Source: Cristatella mucedo (lineage: Eukaryota; Bryozoa; Phylactolaemata; Cristatellidae). Taken from it: a stretch of DNA of 64,000 bases. This document shows positions 53,372 to 59,180 of the stretch, piece by piece. The position numbers and the translations under genes were made by a program. The notes beneath the pieces are model-generated. The model made no database searches and was not told where the DNA came from. It saw only the letters and a list, made by a program, of their open reading frames with translations. Location: positions 1,050,501-1,114,500 of the forward strand of contig WPIO01000005.1 in assembly GCA_009760855.2 (NCBI GenBank). Direction: 5' to 3'. Within the stretch, counting starts at the first letter, position 1. Every line of letters starts with the position of its first letter.

Positions 53372-55574
53372 GAGAGGGAGAGAGAGAGGGGGAGAGGGAG
53401 AGAGAGACACAGAGAGAGGGAGAGAGAGACACAGAGAGAGAGAGAGAGGGGAGAGAGAGAGAGGAGATTTCTAGCATGCAATACATCGCACCAATTTTTC
53501 CATGCATGCTGCAGTGCGTCAAGTTTCACCCAAACGGCAACTACCTGGCTACCGGGTCGCTGGATCATACGGTGCGCCTGTGGAGCATGCCCGATGGCCG
53601 CCTGGTGCGGTTGATGACGTCACACAAGGCGAGCGTGCTCGCCCTCGCTTTCTCTCCGAATGGGCAGCTGCTGGCATCTGCCGGTAAGCTTTGCTGCTGC
53701 CACTGCTGCTGCCGTCGCCGACGTGAGGGCAATGCATGGTTATCTCGGTGTTGCGCCAGCCCGTTTGCTCTAGCCGCTGTGCGTTTCTTGCGCTCCGGCG
53801 ACAGCAGTGAGGTAAATCGCCCACGTGCTTGATTTTGTCTTGCGCTATCGGATGCAGGAGAAGACCGGCGTGTCAAACTCTGGGACCTCGCCTCCGGTCA
53901 GCTCGTGAGGGACATGCGCGGACACTCGGACAGCGTCTACTGCCTGTCATTCAGCCCCGACGGCTGCATGCTCGCCTCAGGTCAGTTCGTCGTCTTCGCG
54001 TCTGTGAGACGGAGGGAGGGCGGGAGGCCGGTGGCCGGCCAGGACTGCCATCATCCATGCTGCAATCTTGTCGAAGTACGCTCGGTTTTCTTGGCTCGAT
54101 CCCATCCCCTCCCCCATTGCCAGCCTGGCTTACTTGCTTTGTTGTTGGTGGCTCAAGCAGACAGACTCGGACGTACTTTGATGGTGAGTGAGTAGGCAAG
54201 CAGCTGGCTAGTCCCGAAGACAAAGTTGGAATTTAAATGCAAAGCAAGGATTTATGCTGGTGATTCTCCGTGATCAAGATGCTCCCTGCACTTGGGATTT
54301 GTCTAGTTAGTGCAGTGCCGTATGCGTGGCTGACAGGGCATTAAATCCACATTCGTAGATGGTCATTACAGGGTCTTGCCGATGACGTGGTGGCGACTCT
54401 GTACGTGAGTCTAAATGAATTTGATTAATGTGTCTTGACTCTAAAGAACAGGCGAGCACCTCATGTGATTAAGCTAGGTTTTTGGTGCCTAAGTTGTTGA
54501 ACTGTCGTGGTTTTCAAAGATGCTTATAAACTGGCTGCACTCTTTGATGCACTTTATTAACCCTATCTAACACCACCTGTGTGAATAGAGGTAAGTACTA
54601 GCTGTTCAAAGCACCATTTTCGGCTGACTCCACATGAGAAGGCTCGCGATGTCTGCCTTATCTATCTTTAATATTTGTCTGCACGAGCTCTGGCCCACTA
54701 ATAGACTGGTATGACTGGTACCACCACGAACTGTGCTATCGTGCTCAGCTAGCAGGTCGAATCGATGATTGAGCAACTATTCCTGTTACCTTTTGGGATT
54801 TATTTTGCCGGTTTAGATCCTGTAATTCTTTCTTATAATTTGAGGTTGTTCGTTCAATCATTGCCTTACTGGCCCCCTGAATCACGAGTAGTGACTCACT
54901 GAAAGTGAAGAGGTAGCAGCAGCCTCGGTGAGCAGCCAGGTAACCCATTCATATGTTACCTTCAATATGTTACTCCTCTGTCAAATCGTGCCTTGTTCCT
55001 GCATGTCGAAGTGTGGGTACGACGAGTTGAGCAATAGAGTACTTGCTCTTGTGTGAGCTCTTTCGGAGAGATTCCGGTTGCTGATGCAAGGTTAGAGCAT
55101 TCACCGATGGTGCTGGCTAGAGGGGGTGGGTCAAGTGGCTGGCTAGCAGGCCTGCTTTGTGAACTGTAGAACACTCCCTTGCTGCGACTGGGAAGCTGCT
55201 AAATGGGTGCCAGGAAGTGGCCCGGGAAGACCTGCCAGCTATTCACGAGTGCTAATTTGCTCTCTGCAGGTGGTCTAGACTGCACGATTAAAGTTTGGGA
55301 TGTCCGCCGTGGGGTCGTCAGCACCCCTGCATCGGCCGATGTAACCAGGTACGCTGCAGGCTGCATGCATTGTACAGTGCAGAAGGGGTGGGGCAGTGCG
55401 TTGCCTCCACTGATCGTCGTTGACACTTAGCTGGTGCTCTATTGCAGTACTGATGCAACCGGATCTACGACACCTGAGTTGTTGGCTACATTTTCTACGA
55501 AGTCCAATGCCGTGCACTTTTTGAGATACGGCAAGCAGAACGTCATCGAGGCAGCCGGTGCAACGACCTGGTGA
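32554..55574 (+). CDS. TAF5L: TAF5-like WD40 protein of SAGA/PCAF complexes, fifteen coding exons
   Basis: TAF5L is the TAF5 paralogue that scaffolds TAF6L/TAF9-type histone-fold subunits in metazoan SAGA complexes in the nucleus. CDS joins 32554-32622, 33698-33849, 36266-36384, 36488-36629, 37129-37192, 37864-37918, 38071-38260, 41601-41789, 49265-49377, 51297-51378, 51495-51606, 53515-53683, 53858-53980, 55270-55348 and 55448-55574. All introns are GT-AG and the phases agree, giving 594 codons against about 589 in human. The N-terminus [20 protein letters not shown] matches TAF5L (MKRVRTEQIQMAV) and not TAF5, which is why TAF5L is preferred. Residues about 70-200 form the TAF5-type helical N-terminal domain. 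From residue about 264, six WD40 blades are visible, with [48 protein letters not shown] and DCTIKVWDV. Introns are large and full of transposons. Confidence 0.95.
32623..33697 (+). other. TAF5L: TAF5L intron 1
   Basis: Contains a GT/GC-rich stretch (32820-32930) and a short antisense family B 3' end (about 32960-33050). No gene recognised. Confidence 0.75.
32960..33050 (-). mobile_element. Family B 3' end, very short fragment
   Basis: Shares GCGCCCACAGAGAACCCAAT, CTAGGCACTTTATATTTAC and an ATT-like tail with the other family B copies. Only the last roughly 90 bp are present. Confidence 0.7.
33698..33849 (+). CDS. TAF5L: TAF5L exon 2
   Basis: Encodes a linker with AANVCSF and YEQQFQR, aligning with the ANIVSA and YEVQFGRL segment of human TAF5L. 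Ends in phase 2 at GTATGC. Confidence 0.85.
34521..34622. repeat. 16-bp tandem repeat, about six units
   Basis: Units begin AGCAAGG or AGCAAAG at 34533, 34549, 34565, 34581, 34597 and 34613. The two unit types alternate, giving a 32-bp higher-order period. Confidence 0.9.
35025..35870 (-). mobile_element. Decayed family B 3' remnants
   Basis: A short tail-end piece near 35025-35090 (GAGAACTAGATCTCTTTCGTAGGC) and a longer piece at about 35480-35870 (GATGTCATGATATGAGTCGG, CCAGGCTTTATGTGCATAGG) align with the same order of blocks in B1. They are more diverged than the other copies. Confidence 0.5.
36266..36384 (+). CDS. TAF5L: TAF5L exon 3
   Basis: Encodes [20 protein letters not shown], equal to the helix that reads EVMPLLYPLFVYLHL in human. 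Starts in phase 2 and ends in phase 1 at GTGAGT. Confidence 0.93.
36488..36629 (+). CDS. TAF5L: TAF5L exon 4
   Basis: Encodes [12 protein letters not shown] and a helical stretch of the N-terminal domain (human FYSRFHGMFLQNAS). Acceptor TTGTAG, donor GTGTGA. Confidence 0.92.
36916..36953. repeat. (GT)n microsatellite
   Basis: Short TG repeat in TAF5L intron 4. Confidence 0.9.
37129..37192 (+). CDS. TAF5L: TAF5L exon 5
   Basis: Completes an arginine codon, then [20 protein letters not shown], aligning with the human DNKYVVRL...YNYLIRYL. Ends phase 0 at GTAAGT. Confidence 0.92.
37325..37455 (+). mobile_element. Family A 3' fragment in TAF5L intron 5
   Basis: About 130 bp of the family A 3' end with AAAGCCGCTTAGGCTGTGAG and GTGGAGTTACAGACGGAGAT, closing in ACATTACATTA. 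Confidence 0.85.
37864..37918 (+). CDS. TAF5L: TAF5L exon 6
   Basis: Encodes [18 protein letters not shown], matching QSDNNTALCKVLTLHI of the family. Ends phase 1 at GTATTA. Confidence 0.88.
38071..38260 (+). CDS. TAF5L: TAF5L exon 7
   Basis: Encodes the variable linker and ends with [17 protein letters not shown], aligning with PPSLTTICFYAFYNTEQ just before the WD40 domain. Donor GTAAGT. Confidence 0.92.
38895..39340 (-). mobile_element. Family A 3' fragment in TAF5L intron 7
   Basis: Minus-strand copy starting at a GTAATCTATCTCTGTTAATC end, with TAAGCAGCTTTCGGCATGC and the WNSLPQFL-coding stretch near 39180-39210. No RT core. Confidence 0.8.
39740..40130 (-). pseudogene. Decayed ORF of an invertebrate repeat-associated protein family
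   Basis: The minus strand reads [17 protein letters not shown], then in shifted frame [18 protein letters not shown], then [10 protein letters not shown] and [14 protein letters not shown], with FKDNMRA after a stop. I recall the same order in a multi-copy invertebrate family with FLGNHKAENY, CRMSLKVHILDAHLDKF and a GERFHQDI signature; the last is not recognisable here. Two stops and one frameshift break it. The function of the family is unknown to me; its copy number in animals suggests a mobile element. Confidence 0.5.
41601..41789 (+). CDS. TAF5L: TAF5L exon 8 (WD40 blade 1)
   Basis: Encodes [16 protein letters not shown] and [16 protein letters not shown], matching LLAAGFDNSCIKLWSL and VDVSRIHLACDILEE. 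The donor GTGCGC at 41790 is chosen because the earlier GT at 41779 would not keep frame with exon 9. Confidence 0.93.
42350..43265 (+). mobile_element. Non-LTR retrotransposon, family A, copy A3
   Basis: A 5'-truncated sense copy that starts in the RT at [10 protein letters not shown] and runs to the family 3' end with an AATAC-type tail (43251-43265). Nucleotide identity to A2 is very high. It shares with A2 the same in-frame TAA in GCAAAAAATTAAACTAGC and the same extra base in CCGAAAAAAAGCAAC; A1 has neither. Confidence 0.88.
43620..43800. repeat. (CT)n microsatellite
   Basis: CT repeat with minor interruptions and a few CTCTGT units at the right end. Confidence 0.96.
43965..44006. repeat. 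Perfect inverted repeat, 19-bp arms, 4-nt loop
   Basis: Arm 43965-43983 (GCAACAGGAGGCAACTGCA) is exactly the reverse complement of 43988-44006; the loop is TTGT. It lies in TAF5L intron 8 and belongs to no recognised element. Confidence 0.97.
44738..44788. repeat. (GT)n microsatellite
   Basis: TG repeat grading into TGCG units, in TAF5L intron 8. Confidence 0.9.
45725..45780. repeat. (GA)n microsatellite
   Basis: Pure GA repeat of about 56 bp in TAF5L intron 8. Confidence 0.96.
45985..46105 (+). mobile_element. Family A 3' fragment in TAF5L intron 8
   Basis: Shares GCTATACAAAACTCTCCTGA and GTGGAGTTACAGACGGAGAT with the family A 3' end, closing in ATACAGAGATG. Confidence 0.82.
46150..48335 (+). 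mobile_element. Non-LTR retrotransposon, family B, copy B3
   Basis: Sense copy. Frame 46160-46528 covers the end of the endonuclease-RT linker ([20 protein letters not shown]), 46582-46914 the next part ([12 protein letters not shown]), then [20 protein letters not shown] near 47065-47130, and a thumb region at 47584-47796 ([19 protein letters not shown]). The sequence between about 47190 and 47310 lacks the block with the catalytic box. The 3' end closes in ATT repeats at about 48317-48340. Confidence 0.82.
48340..48760 (-). mobile_element. Decayed family B 3' fragment, head to tail-end with B3
   Basis: Minus-strand family B 3' sequence (AAAATGCTGTGAACAACTC, GATTGTTTTTGAATGTCATC) starts where B3's ATT tail ends, so the two copies meet tail to tail. 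The missing tail of this copy suggests one inserted into the other's tail or a rearrangement. Confidence 0.6.
49265..49377 (+). CDS. TAF5L: TAF5L exon 9 (WD40 blade 2)
   Basis: Encodes [20 protein letters not shown] and SEDMT, matching HCGPVYSTRFLADSSGLLSC. Acceptor ATGCAG, ends phase 1 at GTCAGT. Confidence 0.93.
49378..51296 (+). other. TAF5L: TAF5L intron 9
   Basis: 1.9 kb with a GT-rich run at 49408-49475 and a 27-bp imperfect duplication near 50976-51021. No gene recognised. Confidence 0.7.
51297..51378 (+). CDS. TAF5L: TAF5L exon 10
   Basis: Encodes [20 protein letters not shown], matching RYWDLGSFTNTVLYQGHAYP. Acceptor TTGTAG, donor GTAGGT. Confidence 0.93.
51495..51606 (+). CDS. TAF5L: TAF5L exon 11 (WD40 blade 3)
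   Basis: Encodes [20 protein letters not shown], nearly identical to the family, and [10 protein letters not shown]. Phase 0 end at GTAGGT. Confidence 0.95.
51818..51905 (-). mobile_element. tRNA-derived SINE, copy 2
   Basis: Minus strand carries GGTGGGTTCAAGTCCTGCA (B box), an upstream GGTGCTCACACTTGACGAGG arm and a CAATCCTTTATTGC tail, the same layout as 1416-1505. Confidence 0.5.
51945..52075. repeat. GT-rich microsatellite region
   Basis: Imperfect TGTG/CGTG repeats; the source of cysteine-valine frames. Confidence 0.85.
52615..53120 (+). mobile_element. Family B-like retrotransposon 3' fragment
   Basis: Encodes the RT end (an [20 protein letters not shown] stretch, then [20 protein letters not shown]), followed by TTTTGGGTCCATGTGAATTG and AATGTAAAATGCTCAG blocks of the family B 3' end. 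It stops in ATTATTACC. Confidence 0.7.
53290..53468. repeat. (GA)n microsatellite next to a splice acceptor
   Basis: About 180 bp of GA repeats with GGGGA interruptions, ending 46 bp upstream of TAF5L exon 12. Confidence 0.96.
53515..53683 (+). CDS. TAF5L: TAF5L exon 12 (WD40 blade 4)
   Basis: Encodes [20 protein letters not shown] and [14 protein letters not shown], matching CVKFHPNSNYLATGSTDKTV. Acceptor CTGCAG, donor GTAAGC, ends phase 1. Confidence 0.96.
53858..53980 (+). CDS. TAF5L: TAF5L exon 13 (WD40 blade 5)
   Basis: Encodes [20 protein letters not shown] and [20 protein letters not shown]. Acceptor ATGCAG, donor GTCAGT, phase 1. Confidence 0.96.
53981..55269 (+). other. TAF5L: TAF5L intron 13
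   Basis: 1.3 kb with no recognised element. Confidence 0.7.
55270..55348 (+). CDS. TAF5L: TAF5L exon 14 (WD40 blade 6)
   Basis: Encodes [15 protein letters not shown], matching SMDNSVRVWDIRNTY. Acceptor CTGCAG, donor GTACGC. Confidence 0.93.
55448..55574 (+). CDS. TAF5L: TAF5L exon 15 (last)
   Basis: Encodes [20 protein letters not shown] and ends in GATTW with TGA at 55572-55574. Human ends ELVGVYTGQMSNVLSVQF with a similar length, so the gene is complete. Confidence 0.88.
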
Positions 55575-55980
55575 CTCAAATTGTAATAGCAGCTGTGTCT
55601 CTGGCATTGCAAAGCCAAAATCCCATCCAGTGGAAGGGAAGTATTTTGCCTCGATCAACTTATCTCCTCGTGGCCTGCTACAAGCATAGCACTACAGTCT
55701 AGGAGAAGCATAATTAGTGCTTACACGTTCTTGTCCTAATGAATTCGAGTCATAGTGTCTACTCGTGTTTATTTGCTAAGCTCCAACGGCGTGCTTTCCG
55801 GGCAGACGATCGAGCAGAGCGTAATTCCTTCATTCAGTCGCTGGCTGTATTTTATTTACTCGCCACAGTTCCTTGATTTCGATGGCATCCGTAAAGGTCC
55901 GCCATACCTGGGTCTTGTAACGTGGTAGCTGTTCAGTCAGTTCTGCTCTGTTAATATTCTCTTGTCTGCTCTTGGGCATC

Positions 55981-56089
55981 CCAAATTCAGACGACAAGAT
56001 GATATGCCAGGTGATGATATGCAGGGTCAATCTCCCCAAATTCAGACGACAAGATGATATGCCAGGTGATGGTATGCAGGGTCAATCTC
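55981..56089. repeat. Tandem duplication, two copies of 55 bp
   Basis: CCAAATTCAGACGACAAGAT through GCAGGGTCAATCTC occurs at 55981 and again at 56036 with one or two differences, so it is recent. Confidence 0.95.
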
Positions 56090-57003
56090 AAACGTTTCGA
56101 GCACCCCCGTCTTTCGACAGTCTGTCTGCCGATGCAGCCACTGTTCCTTCTGCTATTATTATAGGCCACTGTCCCTTGACAGATCTATGCGACTGGATCA
56201 GGGCAGATGCCTATAGGTGGAGCTGTAGAGCTGCCAGTGCCAACTGCATGTTGTGAAGCAGCAATGTGCCCAGTGGACTTGTTGGCCTGTTGCCGATTGC
56301 TCTTCAATAATTGCCCCTTGAACGATTTCTGAGAAATAAGTGCAGCTCGACCAGAAAAAGACAAAGGGAAAACCAGCAGGCCATCATATGCTGGTGTGCA
56401 ATCAGTAGTCGACAGCCATAAAGGAGCGATTGTGATGCTTGGGCAGGCCATCAGACAGCCAAGCAAGTCTGAAGCACCTCAGCAGTAAGAGCCCTGGACA
56501 TAGTCTGTGCATGTGTTGTGCCCTAGCATGGATAGTGCTTGGCCGTGTGAATTAAAGAATGGTTGATGTGCGAAGCTATTTGAAAGCTTGCTGAGAAACG
56601 CTTTATGACTGGTTTTGCTTTGAGAAAGTGATTTTTAGGCTAAAGTGCTCCTGGTGACAGTGTCTTCTCGTACTACGTACTCGTAGCTACGACTTGATTC
56701 TGGTCAGTATGAAAGGAATGTTTTTTGGGACTGTACAGAAGTGCCTCTAATTAAGGATGCAGGTCTTTGAACTATTTTATACAGACTGTCTAATCCCTGC
56801 CATCGAATAGAGATAGGTATTTGTAGACCAGAGTCTGAAGAGATCTGCCAGATGGCGTCGAGCTTTGGAGTCGAACACAGCTTCAGGCTCAATCTACATA
56901 GTGCAACCATTCTTTTATAGAGAGCTCAAAAGGCAACCATGGTAGAGCACGTTCGGTGCCCAGCCTCAGGCTCTTCCAAAAGGGTCACACATTTTTAGAG
57001 AGG

Positions 57004-57036
57004 TAGAGGAGCCTGCACAACTGGCAGGCTCCTCTA
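57004..57036. repeat. Perfect inverted repeat, 13-bp arms, 7-nt loop
   Basis: TAGAGGAGCCTGC at 57004-57016 pairs exactly with GCAGGCTCCTCTA at 57024-57036. Confidence 0.9.
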
Positions 57037-57599
57037 GGGCCTGCTTCCTGAGTGGCTGAGAGGGCTGCCTTTTTTCTCAGTTTTTTTTCTCAGTTTCTCA
57101 GCTATACAACTTTCAGAAGGGAAATCTGAAAAATCATAGCCAGAAAATTTTTTAGTGGCCGAATATTGTCTTGCTCGCAGCCGACCGATGTTAGGGATGG
57201 CTGCCGGGGGTGGGGGCATTTTGGGGCAAGTCTCACTTAATTGGGGCTGCAACTTTCTAGCTCCCCTGGCTTTCTCGGGAGGTGTGCATGTATGTGCCTA
57301 CAGTAGCAGAGTCTCCCGTACTGCATTGGAGAGGGAGCCGACAGACTAAAGAGGGGAGCTGAAGAGGCAGAGCTCAGCAGAGCCTCTTCGGGCCAGTCTT
57401 TCGAGACCACCTCTATACCCGGTGAATGGGTGTGACCTTCGGGTATTAATTGCAGCGAGGCACCTTACCGATCTAGGCAAGGCACCCGAGGAATCTATGC
57501 AAGGCACTGTTACAAGGCGCAAGTTAGCAATTGTCGTGCTTTCTATCCAACATAGTTGTACTGCCTAGAAAGGTAGTTCTCTTCGGGTGCCATACTCGT

Positions 57600-57790
57600 A
57601 TCTTATTATTAGTAGTAGTACAATTTCACCAAGCATAAATACATGAAAGAATGACTCACGCTAGAGTGCAAACGTATCGATGGTTGGGAATAGATGGATG
57701 CATAGCTAACTTTTAAGTGCAGGCAGATCGAAGGATATGGCGATGTCACTCGGTACTGACTTCGAGGCTTCGTACTTTCTTCCTCACTTG
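57600..57790 (-). mobile_element. Decayed family B 3' fragment
   Basis: After an ATT/AGT tail at 57601-57620, the blocks GACTCACGCTAGAGTGC and GATGTCACTCGGTACTGAC follow in the same order as in B1, with much divergence. Confidence 0.4.
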
Positions 57791-58198
57791 CAGTCACGAG
57801 GATGAGCAACTCCCTCGCTAGGTAGGCCTGCAGAATAATGGCTATACATTTTCTTCTATGCTGGCCCTGGATAAAGACTAATCGAAACTCTTGTCATCAA
57901 CCATCAGGTTACTAGCGGAGGTCAAACAAAGTCGTTTTGGGTGGCCTGAGCTGCTTAGCGATGTGCGACAGACATTTCGAATAACGGCGCCCGAAACTGA
58001 GTCAACTCAAGGGCCGGCGGCCTGCAGACCTATACCAGCAGCAACGGAACGCCGGGTACGACGTTCATATAACATGCGGGAACAGGCTTGCGAAGGCTCG
58101 GCCAAGGCGACTGGAAGCTAGGTTGTCAGAATCAGCAGAGGACTGGCCGATGGGCACGGCGCAGCAGTTCGAAACAACCTCATGCCACCGCTGGCGCG

Positions 58199-58204
58199 TT
58201 TATT
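58199..58204 (-). promoter_or_regulatory. Candidate polyadenylation signal AATAAA
   Basis: AATAAA on the minus strand lies about 190 bases after the stop of the small gene at 58393-59180, a normal distance. Confidence 0.45.
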
Positions 58205-58392
58205 TACGTTCATTTCGACATCGGCGGAGCAGCCGCCACTTAACGGACGGCAAAGTTAGTCGGCGAAAGGAGCTCTCTTTCTCTCTCCTCGCGACAGCAG
58301 ACGTGAAGTGAGGTCTCGCTCGATGAGGCCGCTGGCGCTCGCCCGACGACCGCCCGGCTGGCATGCGAGCGAGCGAGCGCCAGCGATGTAGA

Positions 58393-58815
58393 TCAACCTC
58401 GCTCCTCGGGGATGCTCGGAAAGTGCGCTGCTCCCACCGCCGAGCGAGCCGGCTGTGGGGAGCAGTGGCCGGGGGCAGTGGCATCGACGCCGGACGCCGA
58501 GTCGATGCAGCTGCGAAGCTTGAGCTGCCTCGGCAGCGACATGTAGCCACTGGCCAGCGGCTGGGCGGCCGAGCTGACCTCGGCGCGTACGTCGGGCGCC
58601 TCTGCGGCTGCGTAGTTGGGTGGCAACAAATCGAACCGGTCGGCCAGCGAGCGTCGATCATCGTCGGTCTCGGAAGCTCGGATCTCGGAAGCCGTCTGCA
58701 GCCGCTCTCGCCCACGGGCTGGGGCGGCAGCACCACCCCACTGCAGCAGCCGTATGCGCGTGCCGATGTCCAGAAACTGTCGCACGAGGTCTTTGTCGTT
58801 TTCTTTGATGGTTCT
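58393..58815 (-). CDS. LURAP1/FAM89-like gene, exon 2
   Basis: 140 codons plus stop. It starts RTIKENDKDLVRQFL and ends in IPEERG. GC-rich throughout. Confidence 0.55.
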   Translation of the reverse strand, partial: RTIKENDKDLVRQFLDIGTRIRLLQWGGAAAPARGRERLQTASEIRASETDDDRRSLADRFDLLPPNYAAAEAPDVRAEVSSAAQPLASGYMSLPRQLKLRSCIDSASGVDATAPGHCSPQPARSAVGAAHFPSIPEERG

Positions 58816-59180
58816 CTAGTGGAGACAAAGGCTCGCTCGCACGGCTCTGTGCTGCTGGCTCGCGCGTGCGATCTGTGGGGGGCGTGCACGAGCCGCCGGG
58901 CGAGCGAAAGAGCTCGAATCGCTCCGCCTCGTGGCTTTCGCTCCTTGCGCCAGTTGGGCGAATATGCCGACCCAGCACAGCTCCCACCCCGCTGGGGGCA
59001 GCTGCCCTCCCCCCGAAAGCATGCGAAGAATCTTACCAGCTCTCTCTGGAGCCGGCTAATAGCGTCGCCGATCTCCTGCTCAAGCTCCGACCAGCTGCGA
59101 GGTGGCCGCCGCCGCTGCGGTTCCGCCCCTGCGGACCGCGAGGCCAACGAGTCGACGACGGCGGGCTCTTGTTCGGACAT
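58393..59180 (-). CDS. Short leucine-rich adaptor-like protein (LURAP1/FAM89-like), two exons
   Basis: CDS joins 59180-59037 and 58815-58393 on the minus strand; the 221-bp intron is bounded by GTAAGA and a CCACTAG acceptor and keeps phase 0. It gives 188 residues. Residues about 32-75 form a predicted amphipathic helix, with RLQREL before the junction and KENDKDLVRQFLDIGTRIRL after it. This aligns without gaps to the LURAP1 core (ALKMELAYLRAIDVKILQQL, then GIEAVRW), sharing the Leu/Ile spacing, the central Asp, the Gln and the final Trp. FAM89 proteins have the same core. The C-terminal half is Ala/Ser/Pro-rich and low in complexity. LURAP1-type proteins are adaptors for MRCK kinases and NF-kB signalling; that role is only inferred. 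The 326-codon frame over the same region ignores the intron and is not preferred. Confidence 0.6.
59037..59180 (-). CDS. LURAP1/FAM89-like gene, exon 1
   Basis: 48 codons from ATG at 59180 (MSEQEPAVVDSLASRS) to RLQREL, ending in phase 0 at GTAAGA. Confidence 0.55.

Larger units (their letters stand above)
51607..53514 (+). other. TAF5L: TAF5L intron 11
   Basis: Contains a SINE copy (51818-51905), a GT-rich run (51945-52075), a family B 3' piece (52615-53120) and a long GA microsatellite (53290-53468) ending 46 bp before exon 12. Confidence 0.8.
55575..58198. other. Convergent intergenic region after TAF5L
   Basis: Holds a 55-bp tandem duplication (55981-56089), a 13-bp-arm hairpin (57004-57036) and a decayed family B 3' piece (57600-57790). 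Frames here are short and unrecognised. Confidence 0.5.

Noticed and set aside
41601-55574. Gene identified as TAF5 and not TAF5L
   Set aside because: WD40 blades fit both, but the N-terminus, the FTNT motif and the total length of 594 codons fit TAF5L.
58200-59180. 326-codon minus-strand frame as one unspliced gene
   Set aside because: The intron model gives a recognisable helix across the junction, while the long frame reads through low-complexity, arginine- and serine-rich sequence.
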